This document shows, in pieces, positions 1 to 9,817 of a DNA stretch of 64,000 nt. The notes under the pieces were generated by a model. It ran no database searches, had not been told where the DNA came from, and saw only the letters and a list, made by a program, of their open reading frames with translations. Both the position numbers and the translations under genes were made by a program. The stretch covers positions 1 through 64,000 of the forward strand of contig JRWQ01000006.1 in the NCBI GenBank assembly GCA_000775715.1, written 5' to 3'. Origin of the DNA: Vibrio tubiashii (GTDB lineage: Bacteria; Pseudomonadota; Gammaproteobacteria; Enterobacterales; Vibrionaceae). Within the stretch, counting starts at the first letter, position 1. Every line of letters starts with the position of its first letter.

Positions 1-14
1 CGTCCACTCCGCCA
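1..14 (+). tRNA. 3' end of tRNA-Asp (partial, cut by window start)
   Basis: The first 14 bases read as the 3' side of an acceptor stem plus discriminator G and an encoded CCA. They match the end of gamma-proteobacterial tRNA-Asp(GUC), whose 5' end in vibrios begins GGAGTGG, the complement of CCACTCC seen here. A strong terminator follows directly. In vibrios tRNA-Asp often closes an rRNA operon, so an rrn operon may lie just upstream; that is inference because only 14 nt are visible. Confidence 0.7.
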
Positions 15-27
15 CTTATTCAGACAA

Positions 28-55
28 AGCCCTAGCAGCAATGCTAGGGCTTTTT
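28..55 (+). terminator. Rho-independent terminator of the tRNA/rrn transcript
   Basis: A perfect 10-bp stem (AGCCCTAGCA / TGCTAGGGCT) with a 4-nt loop is followed by five T residues on the + strand. It lies 13 nt after the tRNA-Asp CCA end. Confidence 0.9.
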
Positions 56-115
56 CGTATTTGTAACCCAAACTATGAGCAGAGATCACGCTTTAAATGG
101 GTTCATGTCTCCTAA

Positions 116-2611
116 TCATTTTGAGCTGACTTTATCTATTTTGGTGACAGTTGATAGATATTGTTCTTCAAAATTATCAATTGAAATTGCTTTAGACCAG
201 TAGAAGCCCTGCCCTACTTTACCCCCTAGTTTTTCAATAACGTTTAATTCTTCTTGGTTTTCTATACCTTCAATGATGGTTGTCGCTCCGAGAGCTTCTG
301 CCATATTGATAAGTGTTTTCACTATGGTTTGGTTAGTTGAGCTGTGGTGTATATCTTTGATGAAAATACGATCGATTTTAACTTCATCGATGTATAGCTT
401 GCTGAGATATGCCATTGATGAGTACCCTGTACCAAAATCATCAAGTGCGATGCCAAATCCCGTGCGTTTTATCATCGCCAGTTTTTCCAATATCTCCTCT
501 GAACTTTCTAGCTCTTGTGATTCGGTAATCTCCAACGAAAATTGGTTCGGGCTGACGTTATATCTTTCACTTGTAGAACTAAGGAATGAGATGAAATCAT
601 GCTGGCGAAAATCCATTACTGATATGTTGATAGCAATTTTTATCGGAATCTGATGACGGCCCATCCAAGCGAATATCTTTTTGATCGCCATACGAGTTAG
701 GTTGTGAATCATTCCACTTTGCTCTGCAAGTGGAATGAACACGGATGGTGAGACCATGCCATGAATAGGGTGGTGCCAACGCATCAAAGCTTCTCCACCG
801 ACGACCGTTTGGCTAGCAATGTTGATTTGAGGCTGAATGTGAATATCCAACTGGTCGTTTTTGATAGCCATTCTTAGGTCATGGATAAGATCCAATCGGC
901 GCAAGGCTTTGGAACTCATTTCATCACTATACTCTAGCCATTTAACGCCCCTTGCTTGAGCTTCAATCATAGCCATATGGGCTTTCTGATGAAGCTCATT
1001 GATTTTCTCTTCATTGCGGGCCTCTGCGCTCGCGATTCTGATGTTTAAGTCGCTTAAGTACTCGGTTTTTGCTAAGTGGTATTGCCAAATATTATTCAGT
1101 TCCTCGAACTGAGCTTGTAACGAAGTGCTTTTATCAGCAAAAACGAGAGTTTGTTCTGGGGGCATGGTGATAGCGAAATAGCGCTTGAGCAGGGGTACAT
1201 CTATATCAATGAGCCAGGGCAATGCATACACATCTTTTGAGATATTGCTTAACAATGAATGCTTGGCTGAAAAGACCGCCTCGCTACCTAGCAGGCCAAT
1301 TAAATGTTCGACTCCCTCGGTATAAACGAGAATCAAACGCACACTATTTTTGTCTATCCCCCTGTTGGCAAACATGTCATTGATGGCGTGTTGGTAGAAG
1401 TATTGGTTTGGCATGTCCAGACTGTGGTCGATTAATCGATGCTGTTTGTCTAGCATCTCTTGGTGATGAAGGCGCTTTGCTAACCCTACTGAGAGTAGGT
1501 AGAGCTCTGCTAACGAACCAATGATAAAGCTGTGTAGCGTAAACATATTTACCGGTAGCAGACCTGCATAGGTGAGTAACCCAACAGTGGCTCCAGCAAA
1601 GGTACATACCCATGAGAGCAAGTAAGAAAAGGCAGGTGTATATCCTTTGTTAAGAGCAACAAAGCCGGTGCTGATGCATATATAGCTAATGGGTAGGATA
1701 AGCAATGATGTGACTATCATTCGCTGTTGTTCACTGAGGAGTAGTGAAATCGCTACCAAGACTGGAAAAATCCATTTTACCTTTTCGAGTATAGAGTAGA
1801 CTTGTGGGCGATAGTTCCTGAACTCGAGAAAATGGTTGGCAAACATCAAGGCTGACCATAGCAAGAGTAGGTGCAATACTCCCATATGTTTGGCTACCCA
1901 TCGGCAAAATTCATCGGGCAAGATCAAGTAGCCAAAACCGTGTAAGGCTGCAAATTGTAAAAAAATAAACAGCTGAAATAGCAGGTACCAGACGTATTGA
2001 GTGTTACGTAGGTTTAATGCGTAGACCACACAGTTATAGATGGCTAGAGCGAGAAATGTGCCAATGATAATTCCCCAAAATAAGCGCACTTGAGCGGCAT
2101 GTACCGTGTAAGCCGTATCGGTCATAATTCTAATTGGCAATATTGAAGGGCCATCTGTTTGCTTGCTGATTAACAAGGTAATGCTACGGCCTGGTTCCAC
2201 ATTGAAACGAAATACTGTGTCTAAATAGCTTTGCGTATTGATTGGTCTGTCATTGATACCTAATTGCTGCGACTGGATTAGATTTCCGTCTTGAAAGAGA
2301 TAGACATCGAGATGCTGCAAAATGTGATTTTGTGAAAGCAAAACAAGCGATTTGGGCTCGGATAGTAATGGGCCGGAAATATTAAATTTGTGCCAGTAGT
2401 GGTTTGGGTTCGGTGTGGTCGATTGTTGATAGAGTTGAGTACTGAAGGGCATTGATTGCAACACTTGTTGCGCATGTAAACCGGGTTGACCCACAGCCGT
2501 TAGCAAGGGAGTCGCAACGCTTTGTTCCACGAAATTATCATCAATTAAAAGGGCAGACGCAGTTACAGGTTGGCAAACAAGCAGTAGGTAAATCAATACT
2601 AGTCGAATCAT
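116..2611 (-). CDS. 7TM sensor membrane protein with degenerate GGDEF and EAL domains (putative c-di-GMP phosphodiesterase)
   Basis: 831 residues. Residues 1-20 look like a signal peptide. A periplasmic 7TMR-DISM-type extracellular region (about 25-165) is followed by about seven hydrophobic helices (about 172-385). Residues about 390-545 resemble a GGDEF fold (DMPNQ replaces the usual LTGLPNR start) but lack the GGDEF active-site motif. The EAL domain starts near 575: EAL is at 607-609, with NIS, EITES, DDFGTGYSS (about 725), KIDR and EGIE, the residues that bind metal and catalyse c-di-GMP hydrolysis. An active phosphodiesterase tuned by a periplasmic ligand is therefore likely; the ligand is unknown. 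It stands alone, 218 nt downstream of glpX on the same strand. Confidence 0.85.
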   Translation of the reverse strand: MIRLVLIYLLLVCQPVTASALLIDDNFVEQSVATPLLTAVGQPGLHAQQVLQSMPFSTQLYQQSTTPNPNHYWHKFNISGPLLSEPKSLVLLSQNHILQHLDVYLFQDGNLIQSQQLGINDRPINTQSYLDTVFRFNVEPGRSITLLISKQTDGPSILPIRIMTDTAYTVHAAQVRLFWGIIIGTFLALAIYNCVVYALNLRNTQYVWYLLFQLFIFLQFAALHGFGYLILPDEFCRWVAKHMGVLHLLLLWSALMFANHFLEFRNYRPQVYSILEKVKWIFPVLVAISLLLSEQQRMIVTSLLILPISYICISTGFVALNKGYTPAFSYLLSWVCTFAGATVGLLTYAGLLPVNMFTLHSFIIGSLAELYLLSVGLAKRLHHQEMLDKQHRLIDHSLDMPNQYFYQHAINDMFANRGIDKNSVRLILVYTEGVEHLIGLLGSEAVFSAKHSLLSNISKDVYALPWLIDIDVPLLKRYFAITMPPEQTLVFADKSTSLQAQFEELNNIWQYHLAKTEYLSDLNIRIASAEARNEEKINELHQKAHMAMIEAQARGVKWLEYSDEMSSKALRRLDLIHDLRMAIKNDQLDIHIQPQINIASQTVVGGEALMRWHHPIHGMVSPSVFIPLAEQSGMIHNLTRMAIKKIFAWMGRHQIPIKIAINISVMDFRQHDFISFLSSTSERYNVSPNQFSLEITESQELESSEEILEKLAMIKRTGFGIALDDFGTGYSSMAYLSKLYIDEVKIDRIFIKDIHHSSTNQTIVKTLINMAEALGATTIIEGIENQEELNVIEKLGGKVGQGFYWSKAISIDNFEEQYLSTVTKIDKVSSK

Positions 2612-2770
2612 AGACTACCTGCACCAAGATGACGTGTATTACTTAGCCCATCGACTAGGCATGGTTAAATTAAGTCATTCCACTGCGATTATCACACTGC
2701 GCATGACTTGGTTTCTTGACTAAAGTATATGCAATTAAGGCCATAATTCAATTTTGACTGATGAAGCAAA

Positions 2771-2793
2771 CAGGCCACCGTTTAGGTGGCCTG
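2771..2793 (-). terminator. Probable terminator of glpX
   Basis: An 8-bp stem (AGGCCACC / GGTGGCCT) lies 37 nt after the glpX stop. On the - strand the following T run is interrupted (GTTTGCTT), so termination may be moderate. Confidence 0.6.
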
Positions 2794-2829
2794 AGTAGTG
2801 ATTGGACAATAAATTTATCTATCAATAGC

Positions 2830-3837
2830 TTACAAAATAATGTCTCTAACTTCTGGATCTTTGCGCTCTAGGTAGTGAGTCGACTTAATACGGCGAATCG
2901 TACGGCAACGGCCACGGATGAGTAGAGTCTCTGTCGTTGCAATGTTGCCTTGACGAGAAATGCCTTCAAGCAGATCGCCTTTAGTTATCCCTGTTGCTGA
3001 GAATACAACGTTATCACTACGTGCCATGTCTTCCATCTTAAGTACAAGGTTAGCTTTTACACCCATCTCTTCACAGCGTTTAAGTTCTGCTGCGCCATAG
3101 ATGCGGTTCTCTTCACTATCGCCTTTCACTTCATGACGTGGAAGTAGTCGACCATGCATGTCGCCATCTAACGCACGGATAACTGCCGCCGAAACAACGC
3201 CTTCTGGAGCGCCACCAACGCAGTACATTACGTCGACTTCGCTATCTGGCATACAAGTCAGGATGGAGGCCGCAACGTCACCGTCTGGCACTGCGAATAC
3301 TCGCACGCCCATTGCCTGCATTTCCGCGATCACTTCGTCATGACGGGGTTTAGCAAGAGTAATAACAACCAGAGTATCTAACGTTTTATTCAGCGCTTGA
3401 GCGATGTTCTCTAGGTTCTCTTTTAGTGGCTTATTAAGATCAATACATCCTTTTGCCCCAGGGCCTACGACTAGTTTTTCCATGTACATGTCAGGTGCTT
3501 TAAGGAAACTGCCTTTTTCACCAGCAGCAAGTACTGCAAGGGCGTTAGACTGTCCCATTGCTGTCATGCGAGTCCCTTCAATTGGGTCAACCGCAATATC
3601 CACAGCATCGCCGCCAATACCAACATTTTCACCAATGTATAGCATAGGCGCATCGTCGATCTCGCCTTCACCAATTACGATCTCTCCGCTGATATCAGTT
3701 TTGTTAAGTAAGCTGCGCATGACTTCAACCGCAGCACCGTCTGCTGCGTTTTTGTCACCACGGCCAAGCCATTTGTAACCAGCCAAAGCTGCACCCTCGG
3801 TAACTCGAGAAAATGCCATTGCTAAATCGCGTTTCAT
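2830..3837 (-). CDS. glpX: Class II fructose-1,6-bisphosphatase
   Basis: 335 residues, the normal GlpX length. It hydrolyses fructose-1,6-bisphosphate to fructose-6-phosphate in gluconeogenesis in the cytoplasm. Visible family motifs include GEGEIDDAPML and the metal-binding DPIEGT stretch near residue 85, then YCVGGAPEGVVSAA and the C-terminal ATGITKGDLL. Unlike E. coli, it is not part of a glpFK operon here: its upstream neighbour is divergent zapB and it appears to be transcribed alone. The ATG at 3837 fits the family start (MKRDLAMAFSRVTE). Confidence 0.97.
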   Translation of the reverse strand: MKRDLAMAFSRVTEGAALAGYKWLGRGDKNAADGAAVEVMRSLLNKTDISGEIVIGEGEIDDAPMLYIGENVGIGGDAVDIAVDPIEGTRMTAMGQSNALAVLAAGEKGSFLKAPDMYMEKLVVGPGAKGCIDLNKPLKENLENIAQALNKTLDTLVVITLAKPRHDEVIAEMQAMGVRVFAVPDGDVAASILTCMPDSEVDVMYCVGGAPEGVVSAAVIRALDGDMHGRLLPRHEVKGDSEENRIYGAAELKRCEEMGVKANLVLKMEDMARSDNVVFSATGITKGDLLEGISRQGNIATTETLLIRGRCRTIRRIKSTHYLERKDPEVRDIIL

Positions 3838-4150
3838 GAAGACTCCAAAGTATTAGGAAAGAGTGAAAAACTAAAACGGGCGGATTTTATCATATCAGAA
3901 AGGAAACGTTTGCTTTTTTGCTTGAGCAGCCATTGAACTGGATCAATCTAACCAGTTAAATTACACAATTGAGGTCACCGGCATGATAGATGTAAAGCTA
4001 TTGTCAATTTGCGATGTTTTTTTAATCGAATGGCAAAAAAACTACAATATAGGGCGTGTTTATCCGCTCTTGGCTGAGTAGAATGGTTGCAAATGGTTTT
4101 GGAACATAGGTGTCCAAAACCTCGTCCGAATAATAGATAGGTAGGCTAAG
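3838..4150. other. Divergent glpX / zapB intergenic region (313 bp)
   Basis: AT-rich spacer between two divergent genes that must hold both promoters. A TACAAT hexamer at 4043-4048 could be a -10 element for zapB, but no convincing -35 pairs with it. I see no RNA gene, operator or repeat that I can name. Confidence 0.5.
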
Positions 4151-4393
4151 ATGTCTTTTGAAGTATTAGAACAACTAGAAGCAAAAATCCAAACAGCTGT
4201 AGATACAATTGCTCTTCTACAAATGGAAGTAGAAGAACTGAAAGAAGAGAAAGAAAAATTAGCAGCAGAAGCCAATGAGCTTCGTAATAATCGTGAAGAG
4301 CTAGAGCAGAAAGCACAGCAGATGCAACAAGAGCACAATGCATGGCAAGAGCGTATCCGTAACTTACTAGGTAAGATGGATGAAGTAGAGTAA
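4151..4393 (+). CDS. zapB: Cell division protein ZapB
   Basis: 80 residues, nearly the length of E. coli ZapB (81). The whole protein is a heptad-patterned coiled coil rich in Glu, Lys, Leu and Gln ([20 protein letters not shown] start). ZapB binds ZapA and helps organise the FtsZ ring and its link to the chromosome terminus. It is monocistronic, closed by a strong terminator 20 nt after the stop, and divergent from glpX. Confidence 0.95.
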   Translation: MSFEVLEQLEAKIQTAVDTIALLQMEVEELKEEKEKLAAEANELRNNREELEQKAQQMQQEHNAWQERIRNLLGKMDEVE

Positions 4394-4410
4394 TCACTAC
4401 TCAGATTTAA

Positions 4411-4440
4411 AAAAGGCTGAACTTAGGTTCAGCCTTTTTT
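4411..4440. terminator. Bidirectional terminator between zapB and metF
   Basis: A GGCTGAAC / GTTCAGCC stem flanked by AAAAAA on the left and TTTTTT on the right can end transcription of zapB (+) and of convergent metF (-). Confidence 0.93.
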
Positions 4441-4472
4441 GGTTATATGGGGGTTTTGCAATGGAATCTTGC

Positions 4473-5438
<966 letters not shown>

Positions 5439-5560
5439 ACAGAATGAATTGAATACGATTTAATGTCAACTGTACGATTATGAATTTTTTTCAACTTAAT
5501 CATGAGCTCTATTCAAGTTTAGTTGAGATGAGTTCATACTGTTTGCGCTGTATACAGTAA

Positions 5561-5590
5561 AAAGGCGCTGATATATCAGCGCCTTTATTA
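5561..5590 (-). terminator. Terminator of the metBL operon
   Basis: An 11-bp stem (AAAGGCGCTGA / TCAGCGCCTTT) lies 22 nt after the metL stop. On the - strand the stem ends in TTT and is followed by an AT-rich stretch. Confidence 0.8.
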
Positions 5591-5607
5591 GTCTCAACAG
5601 ACCTTCG

Positions 5608-8019
5608 TTATAGTAAACTTGAGAGTAAGTTTAAGTCAGACTGTATTGCACCAGCGGTCACCTCTCGGCCCGCACCCGGCCCCCTAATTACCAAAGGGTT
5701 GTCCTTGTACCATTTGCTTTCGATAGCAAAGATATTATCGCAAGGTAAGAGGTTGGCTAGAGGGTGTTCTTTGGTTAACGCTTCTACGCCGACTCTTGCT
5801 GTACCGTTCTTTTCAAGACGAGCGACGTATCTTAAGACTTTATCTTCTCGTTGCGCTTTCTCAAGTCGTTCCGCGAGTAATTCACTAAGAAGGGCGCTCT
5901 TATCTAGAAACTCGTCTAGTGATAAGTCTGAGAGTTCTGCAGGCACCAAACTTTCGACCTTTACGGCTTCAGGTTCTAGTGATAGACCGGATTCACGCGC
6001 TAGGATAACCAGTTTACGCATTACGTCTGAACCATCTAAGTCGCTGCGAGGATCAGGCTCTGTGAGGCCTTGTTGCCAAGCTAGGTCGACTAACTCAGCA
6101 AAAGGTACGTTGCCATCATACTGTTGAAATAACCAAGAAAGCGTGCCGGAGAAGATTCCTGACAAGGCAATGATGTCGTCGCCGCTTTCGCGTAGATCTC
6201 TCACGGTATGGTTGATTGGTAACCCTGCACCAACCGTCGCGTTGTAGAGCCAATGGCGGTTAATTTTAGCAAATGCGTCTTGGACCTGGTGGTAGTATGT
6301 ACTCGACGCAGAACCCGCAACTTTATTTGCAGAGATAAGGTGCATGCCTTGTTCTGCGATCTCTAAATAACGCTCTGCTAATGTCTGACTAGCGGTAACA
6401 TCCAGAACAACCAGATCGTCAAATCCTTGGATTGCCCCCAGTTTCGCAATCCAATCGCTCCCTTCATGGCTGATGCTCTCTTCATCAAAATGCTCGCTAG
6501 CTTGACTCGCATCTATGCCTTTAGGGTCAAACCAATAGGTTTGGCTATCGATAATCGCAACCAGTTCAAAGTTCATTCCATGACGCTTTTCTAGCTCGCT
6601 TTTTTGTTCAGCGAACAACTCCAGCCAACTTGAACCAATATTGCCCTTACCACATAACGCAATTGCAATACGTTTTTGAGCTTGGAATAGCTGACTATGT
6701 ACTGCTCTTACTAACGGCTCTGTTGGCGTAGTGCGAAGAATTGCCACTAAGCTAAGCCCGGATAGTGACTCAGAGATAAACTCGACCGGGGAAGCTTTGA
6801 GTTGCTGATAGAAGCCATAGCAGTGATTAGCATTCTTGGTCACGCCAGCCCCCACCGCAGCAACCATTGAATAGCCTTCTTTCAGTTTTATCTCGGCTTC
6901 AATGGCGGCATCTTGTAAAAATTCTAATGCACCTCCAACGATCTCACTAGTATAGGCAAGACGGATGCGGTGTTGGTCTGCTTGCGCTTCGTAAGTCAGT
7001 GGCTCAAGCTGGGCTCTTTTCAGTCTCGCTAACACTTCGTTCTCAATTCGATTGAAGTCATGAGCCGAGGTGAAGTTAAGTTGAATGAGTAGTACTTCAT
7101 CCAATGAGGAAATGATTTTTGCACCGCGTCCAGAAGCGAGAACGCGTTCAATACGTGTTGAGCCTGATTCGGGTTGGTAACTACAGCGAAGGTGCAAGTC
7201 CATTGCGCTTTGTGCCACAGGTTGAAGGGTTCGGCTGTGTAAAACCGGAGCGGCTAGACGTGCAAGCTCACTCGCTTCATCTAAACGTAGTAAGGGCAGC
7301 AAGCAGGCGTCTGATACTAACCTTGGGTCAGCACTATATACACCTGCTACATCACTCCAGATCGTTACTCGCGTCGCTTCTGCGAGTGCGCCGATAACAG
7401 TGGCAGAGTAGTCGGAACCGTTTCGACCGAGCAGAACCGTGTGACCTTGGCTATCTTGCGCCATAAAGCCAGTGATGACGACTCTATGGTGCGCATGCTG
7501 CACTAATACTTCTTTGATTAGCGGGTAAGATGCACCAACATCGACTTCTGGCTGTGTGCCTGACTCTGCACGAAGGAAAGCTCGGGCGTCTTGCGCTACC
7601 GCTGGTAAATCGTTGAGATTAAGCAAAGCTGCGAGTAGGCGTGATGACCAAACTTCACCATGACCAAGAACCGAAGCTTTTTCAGTGTCGCTCAGAGGAT
7701 AAGTGAGCTCGCCCAGTAAACTGAATTCATCATGAAGAGTGGCAAGAAGATGCTCTTTCGCATCCCCCTCAATTAGCGCTTCGACTAAATCGACCTGGAA
7801 TTGACGTAAAGCCTGTAATTCTTCATGAGCAATACGTCCATCTTTGCCTAGCGCTTCAAGGAAAGCGATTAGACGGTTGGTTGTTTTGCCCGCTGCTGAC
7901 ACGACGATCAGGTCGTCGGGTTGCGAATACTCTTTTAAAATACCGGTCACGCGACGGTAGCACTCTGGATCGGCTAGGCTGCTTCCACCAAACTTATGTA
8001 ATTGACGCTGAGTAGTCAT
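5608..8019 (-). CDS. metL: Bifunctional aspartokinase II / homoserine dehydrogenase II
   Basis: About 803 residues. The N-terminal half is an aspartokinase (KFGGSSLADPE near the start, then NGSDYSATVIGAL) and the C-terminal half is a homoserine dehydrogenase (GKGNIGSSW nucleotide loop, ISANKVAGS, GAGLPINHTVRDL). Together they carry out the first and third steps from aspartate to homoserine. I chose the ATG at 8019 because its A overlaps the metB stop (TAATG), a typical coupled junction; a TTG two codons upstream (8025) is the longer alternative. It forms an operon with metB. Confidence 0.95.
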   Translation of the reverse strand: MTTQRQLHKFGGSSLADPECYRRVTGILKEYSQPDDLIVVSAAGKTTNRLIAFLEALGKDGRIAHEELQALRQFQVDLVEALIEGDAKEHLLATLHDEFSLLGELTYPLSDTEKASVLGHGEVWSSRLLAALLNLNDLPAVAQDARAFLRAESGTQPEVDVGASYPLIKEVLVQHAHHRVVITGFMAQDSQGHTVLLGRNGSDYSATVIGALAEATRVTIWSDVAGVYSADPRLVSDACLLPLLRLDEASELARLAAPVLHSRTLQPVAQSAMDLHLRCSYQPESGSTRIERVLASGRGAKIISSLDEVLLIQLNFTSAHDFNRIENEVLARLKRAQLEPLTYEAQADQHRIRLAYTSEIVGGALEFLQDAAIEAEIKLKEGYSMVAAVGAGVTKNANHCYGFYQQLKASPVEFISESLSGLSLVAILRTTPTEPLVRAVHSQLFQAQKRIAIALCGKGNIGSSWLELFAEQKSELEKRHGMNFELVAIIDSQTYWFDPKGIDASQASEHFDEESISHEGSDWIAKLGAIQGFDDLVVLDVTASQTLAERYLEIAEQGMHLISANKVAGSASSTYYHQVQDAFAKINRHWLYNATVGAGLPINHTVRDLRESGDDIIALSGIFSGTLSWLFQQYDGNVPFAELVDLAWQQGLTEPDPRSDLDGSDVMRKLVILARESGLSLEPEAVKVESLVPAELSDLSLDEFLDKSALLSELLAERLEKAQREDKVLRYVARLEKNGTARVGVEALTKEHPLANLLPCDNIFAIESKWYKDNPLVIRGPGAGREVTAGAIQSDLNLLSSLL

Positions 8020-9185
8020 TAGCAAGATTCCTTAGCTTTTGTAAATGCATGTTCAAGGTCGCGAATAAGGTCATCTGTATCTTCTAACCCAACTGAGAGG
8101 CGCAGTAGTTGCTGTGACACTCCAGCTTCCGCAAGTGCCTCTTCACCCATTGCACGGTGCGTCATGGAAGCTGGATGGCAGATTAGACTCTCGACACCGC
8201 CAAGTGACTCCGCTAGAGAGAACAGCTCCAATTGGCCAACAAAAAACTTCAGTTGTTCGAAGCTACCTGCAAACTCAAAGCTGAGCATAGAGCCAAAACC
8301 TGTTTGCTGTTTTTTAGCGATGTCGTGCCCAGGGTGCTCTGGAAGACTAGGGTGATAGATGGTGCTTACTAGGTCTTGAGTTTGTAAGAAGCTCAAAATC
8401 TGACGCGAGCTCTCTTCATGTACCTTCATACGCGCACCCAGGGTACGAATGCCGCGCAATGTCATGTAGCTGTCGAATGGCGTTCCCGTAGCGCCGATAC
8501 AGTTACCCCACCATGCTAGCTCTTCTGCATGCGCTTCGGTTTTGGTTATTACGACCCCGCCGATGACGTCAGAGTGACCATTGATATACTTTGTCGTCGA
8601 GTGAATAACAAAGTCTGCGCCAAGCTCTAAAGGCTTTTGGAATATAGGTGTCAAAAAGGTATTGTCGACAGCGACAAGTGCGTCAACTTGCTTGGCTTTC
8701 TCACATACACTCGCAATATCGATAACGCGAACTAGCGGGTTAGAGGGTGTTTCAAGCAGGATGAGTTTTGGTTTCTTGGCGATGGCGGCGTCGAAAGCTT
8801 GTTGATCCGACTGGTCGACAAACTCCACTTTGAAGTCACCTTTATTAGCGCGAGTATTGAATAGACGATAGGTACCACCATAGCAATCGTGAGGCGCTAT
8901 GATCAAATCATCAGGGCCTAAGAAAGCGGAAACCCATAGGTTAAGCGCTGACGTCCCACAGTTTGTTACTACTGCACCTTTACCTGATTCCAGTTCAAAC
9001 AGAGCCGTTTCCAGTAAGCCTCGGTTAGGGTTACCCGAACGGGTGTAGTCGTATTTTGGAACATCGCCAAATGCAGGGAAACCATAGTTCGTCGAGAGGT
9101 AAATCGGTGGAACAACAGCATGATGCTGAGTGTCAGATTCGATACCAGTACGTACCGCGATAGTAGCAGGTTTGCGGGGGCTCAT
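8019..9185 (-). CDS. metB: Cystathionine gamma-synthase
   Basis: 388 residues, a PLP enzyme of the Cys/Met metabolism family joining O-succinylhomoserine and cysteine into cystathionine. The PLP lysine is in STTKYINGHSDV; GNPNRGLLE and the PLP-phosphate-binding NCGTSALNLW region are also visible. It is the first gene of metBL and its stop overlaps the metL ATG by one base. Divergent metJ lies across a 218-nt gap that holds a MetJ operator. Confidence 0.96.
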   Translation of the reverse strand: MSPRKPATIAVRTGIESDTQHHAVVPPIYLSTNYGFPAFGDVPKYDYTRSGNPNRGLLETALFELESGKGAVVTNCGTSALNLWVSAFLGPDDLIIAPHDCYGGTYRLFNTRANKGDFKVEFVDQSDQQAFDAAIAKKPKLILLETPSNPLVRVIDIASVCEKAKQVDALVAVDNTFLTPIFQKPLELGADFVIHSTTKYINGHSDVIGGVVITKTEAHAEELAWWGNCIGATGTPFDSYMTLRGIRTLGARMKVHEESSRQILSFLQTQDLVSTIYHPSLPEHPGHDIAKKQQTGFGSMLSFEFAGSFEQLKFFVGQLELFSLAESLGGVESLICHPASMTHRAMGEEALAEAGVSQQLLRLSVGLEDTDDLIRDLEHAFTKAKESC

Positions 9186-9306
9186 AAGTGTTTCCTTTCG
9201 AACTATAGTGACTTCTATGTGGGAATGGGCTATATCTTTATCTTGTTAGATATATGTTATTCCTATCCTATTCCCTCCACTTTACTTGTCATTTTTGTGG
9301 CCGTCA

Positions 9307-9330
9307 ACACTTCTAGACGTCCATATGTCT
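9307..9330. promoter_or_regulatory. MetJ operator in the metB-metJ divergent region
   Basis: Three contiguous 8-mers ACACTTCT, AGACGTCC and ATATGTCT resemble met boxes; the last two closely match the metF operator. It lies about 74 nt before the metJ ATG and 120 nt before metB, so it could control both, as in E. coli. Confidence 0.83.
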
Positions 9331-9403
9331 TTGCTTGTGGCTATAAATACCGCTAAAATTGGGGTTTCTATTTTTAACCATAATTATTAATGAAAGGTGC
9401 GCA

Positions 9404-9721
9404 ATGGCAGATTGGAATGGCGAATACATTAGCCCATATGCTGAGCATGGAAAGAAAAGCGAACAAGTAAAGAAGATTACCGTTTCTATTCCATTGAAAG
9501 TATTGAAGGTTTTGACTGATGAACGTACACGTCGTCAGATTAATAACCTACGCCATGCAACAAACAGTGAGCTACTGTGTGAGGCATTTTTGCATGCTTA
9601 CACAGGCCAACCACTACCAACTGATGAAGATTTGCGTAAAGACCGCCCAGACGATCTGCCAGCAGAAGTGAAAAAACTGATGACAGAGATGGGCATTGAA
9701 TTCGAATCTTTCGACGAATAA
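9404..9721 (+). CDS. metJ: Methionine repressor MetJ
   Basis: 105 residues, identical in length to E. coli MetJ without its mature-start differences. It is a ribbon-helix-helix repressor; the DNA-binding strand is [15 protein letters not shown], followed by [23 protein letters not shown]-adenosylmethionine is the corepressor. The ATG at 9404 follows an AAAGGTG ribosome-binding site, so the in-frame upstream extension (from 9359) is not used. It is divergent from its target metBL and ends at a strong bidirectional terminator. Confidence 0.97.
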   Translation: MADWNGEYISPYAEHGKKSEQVKKITVSIPLKVLKVLTDERTRRQINNLRHATNSELLCEAFLHAYTGQPLPTDEDLRKDRPDDLPAEVKKLMTEMGIEFESFDE

Positions 9722-9770
9722 TTAAAATAATCGCGCCAAAATTTTCGCACGCTGACGAAATTTCGATTCA

Positions 9771-9802
9771 AAAAAAACCGCTGACAGTGCAGCGGTTTTT
9801 TA
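9771..9802. terminator. Bidirectional terminator between metJ and the malic enzyme gene
   Basis: Stem AAAAAACCGCTG / CAGCGGTTTTTT with a 6-nt loop; the A run and T run make it work in both directions for these convergent genes. Confidence 0.92.
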
Positions 9803-9817
9803 TTAGTACTAGAATCT

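Noticed and set aside
3404..3778. Open frame of 124 codons antisense to glpX
   Set aside because: Low-complexity Ser/Pro/Ala-rich translation, no family features, wholly inside a well-conserved gene.
5608..8025. TTG start of metL at 8025
   Set aside because: The ATG at 8019 sits in a TAATG coupled junction with metB and gives the usual N-terminus; TTG only adds two residues.
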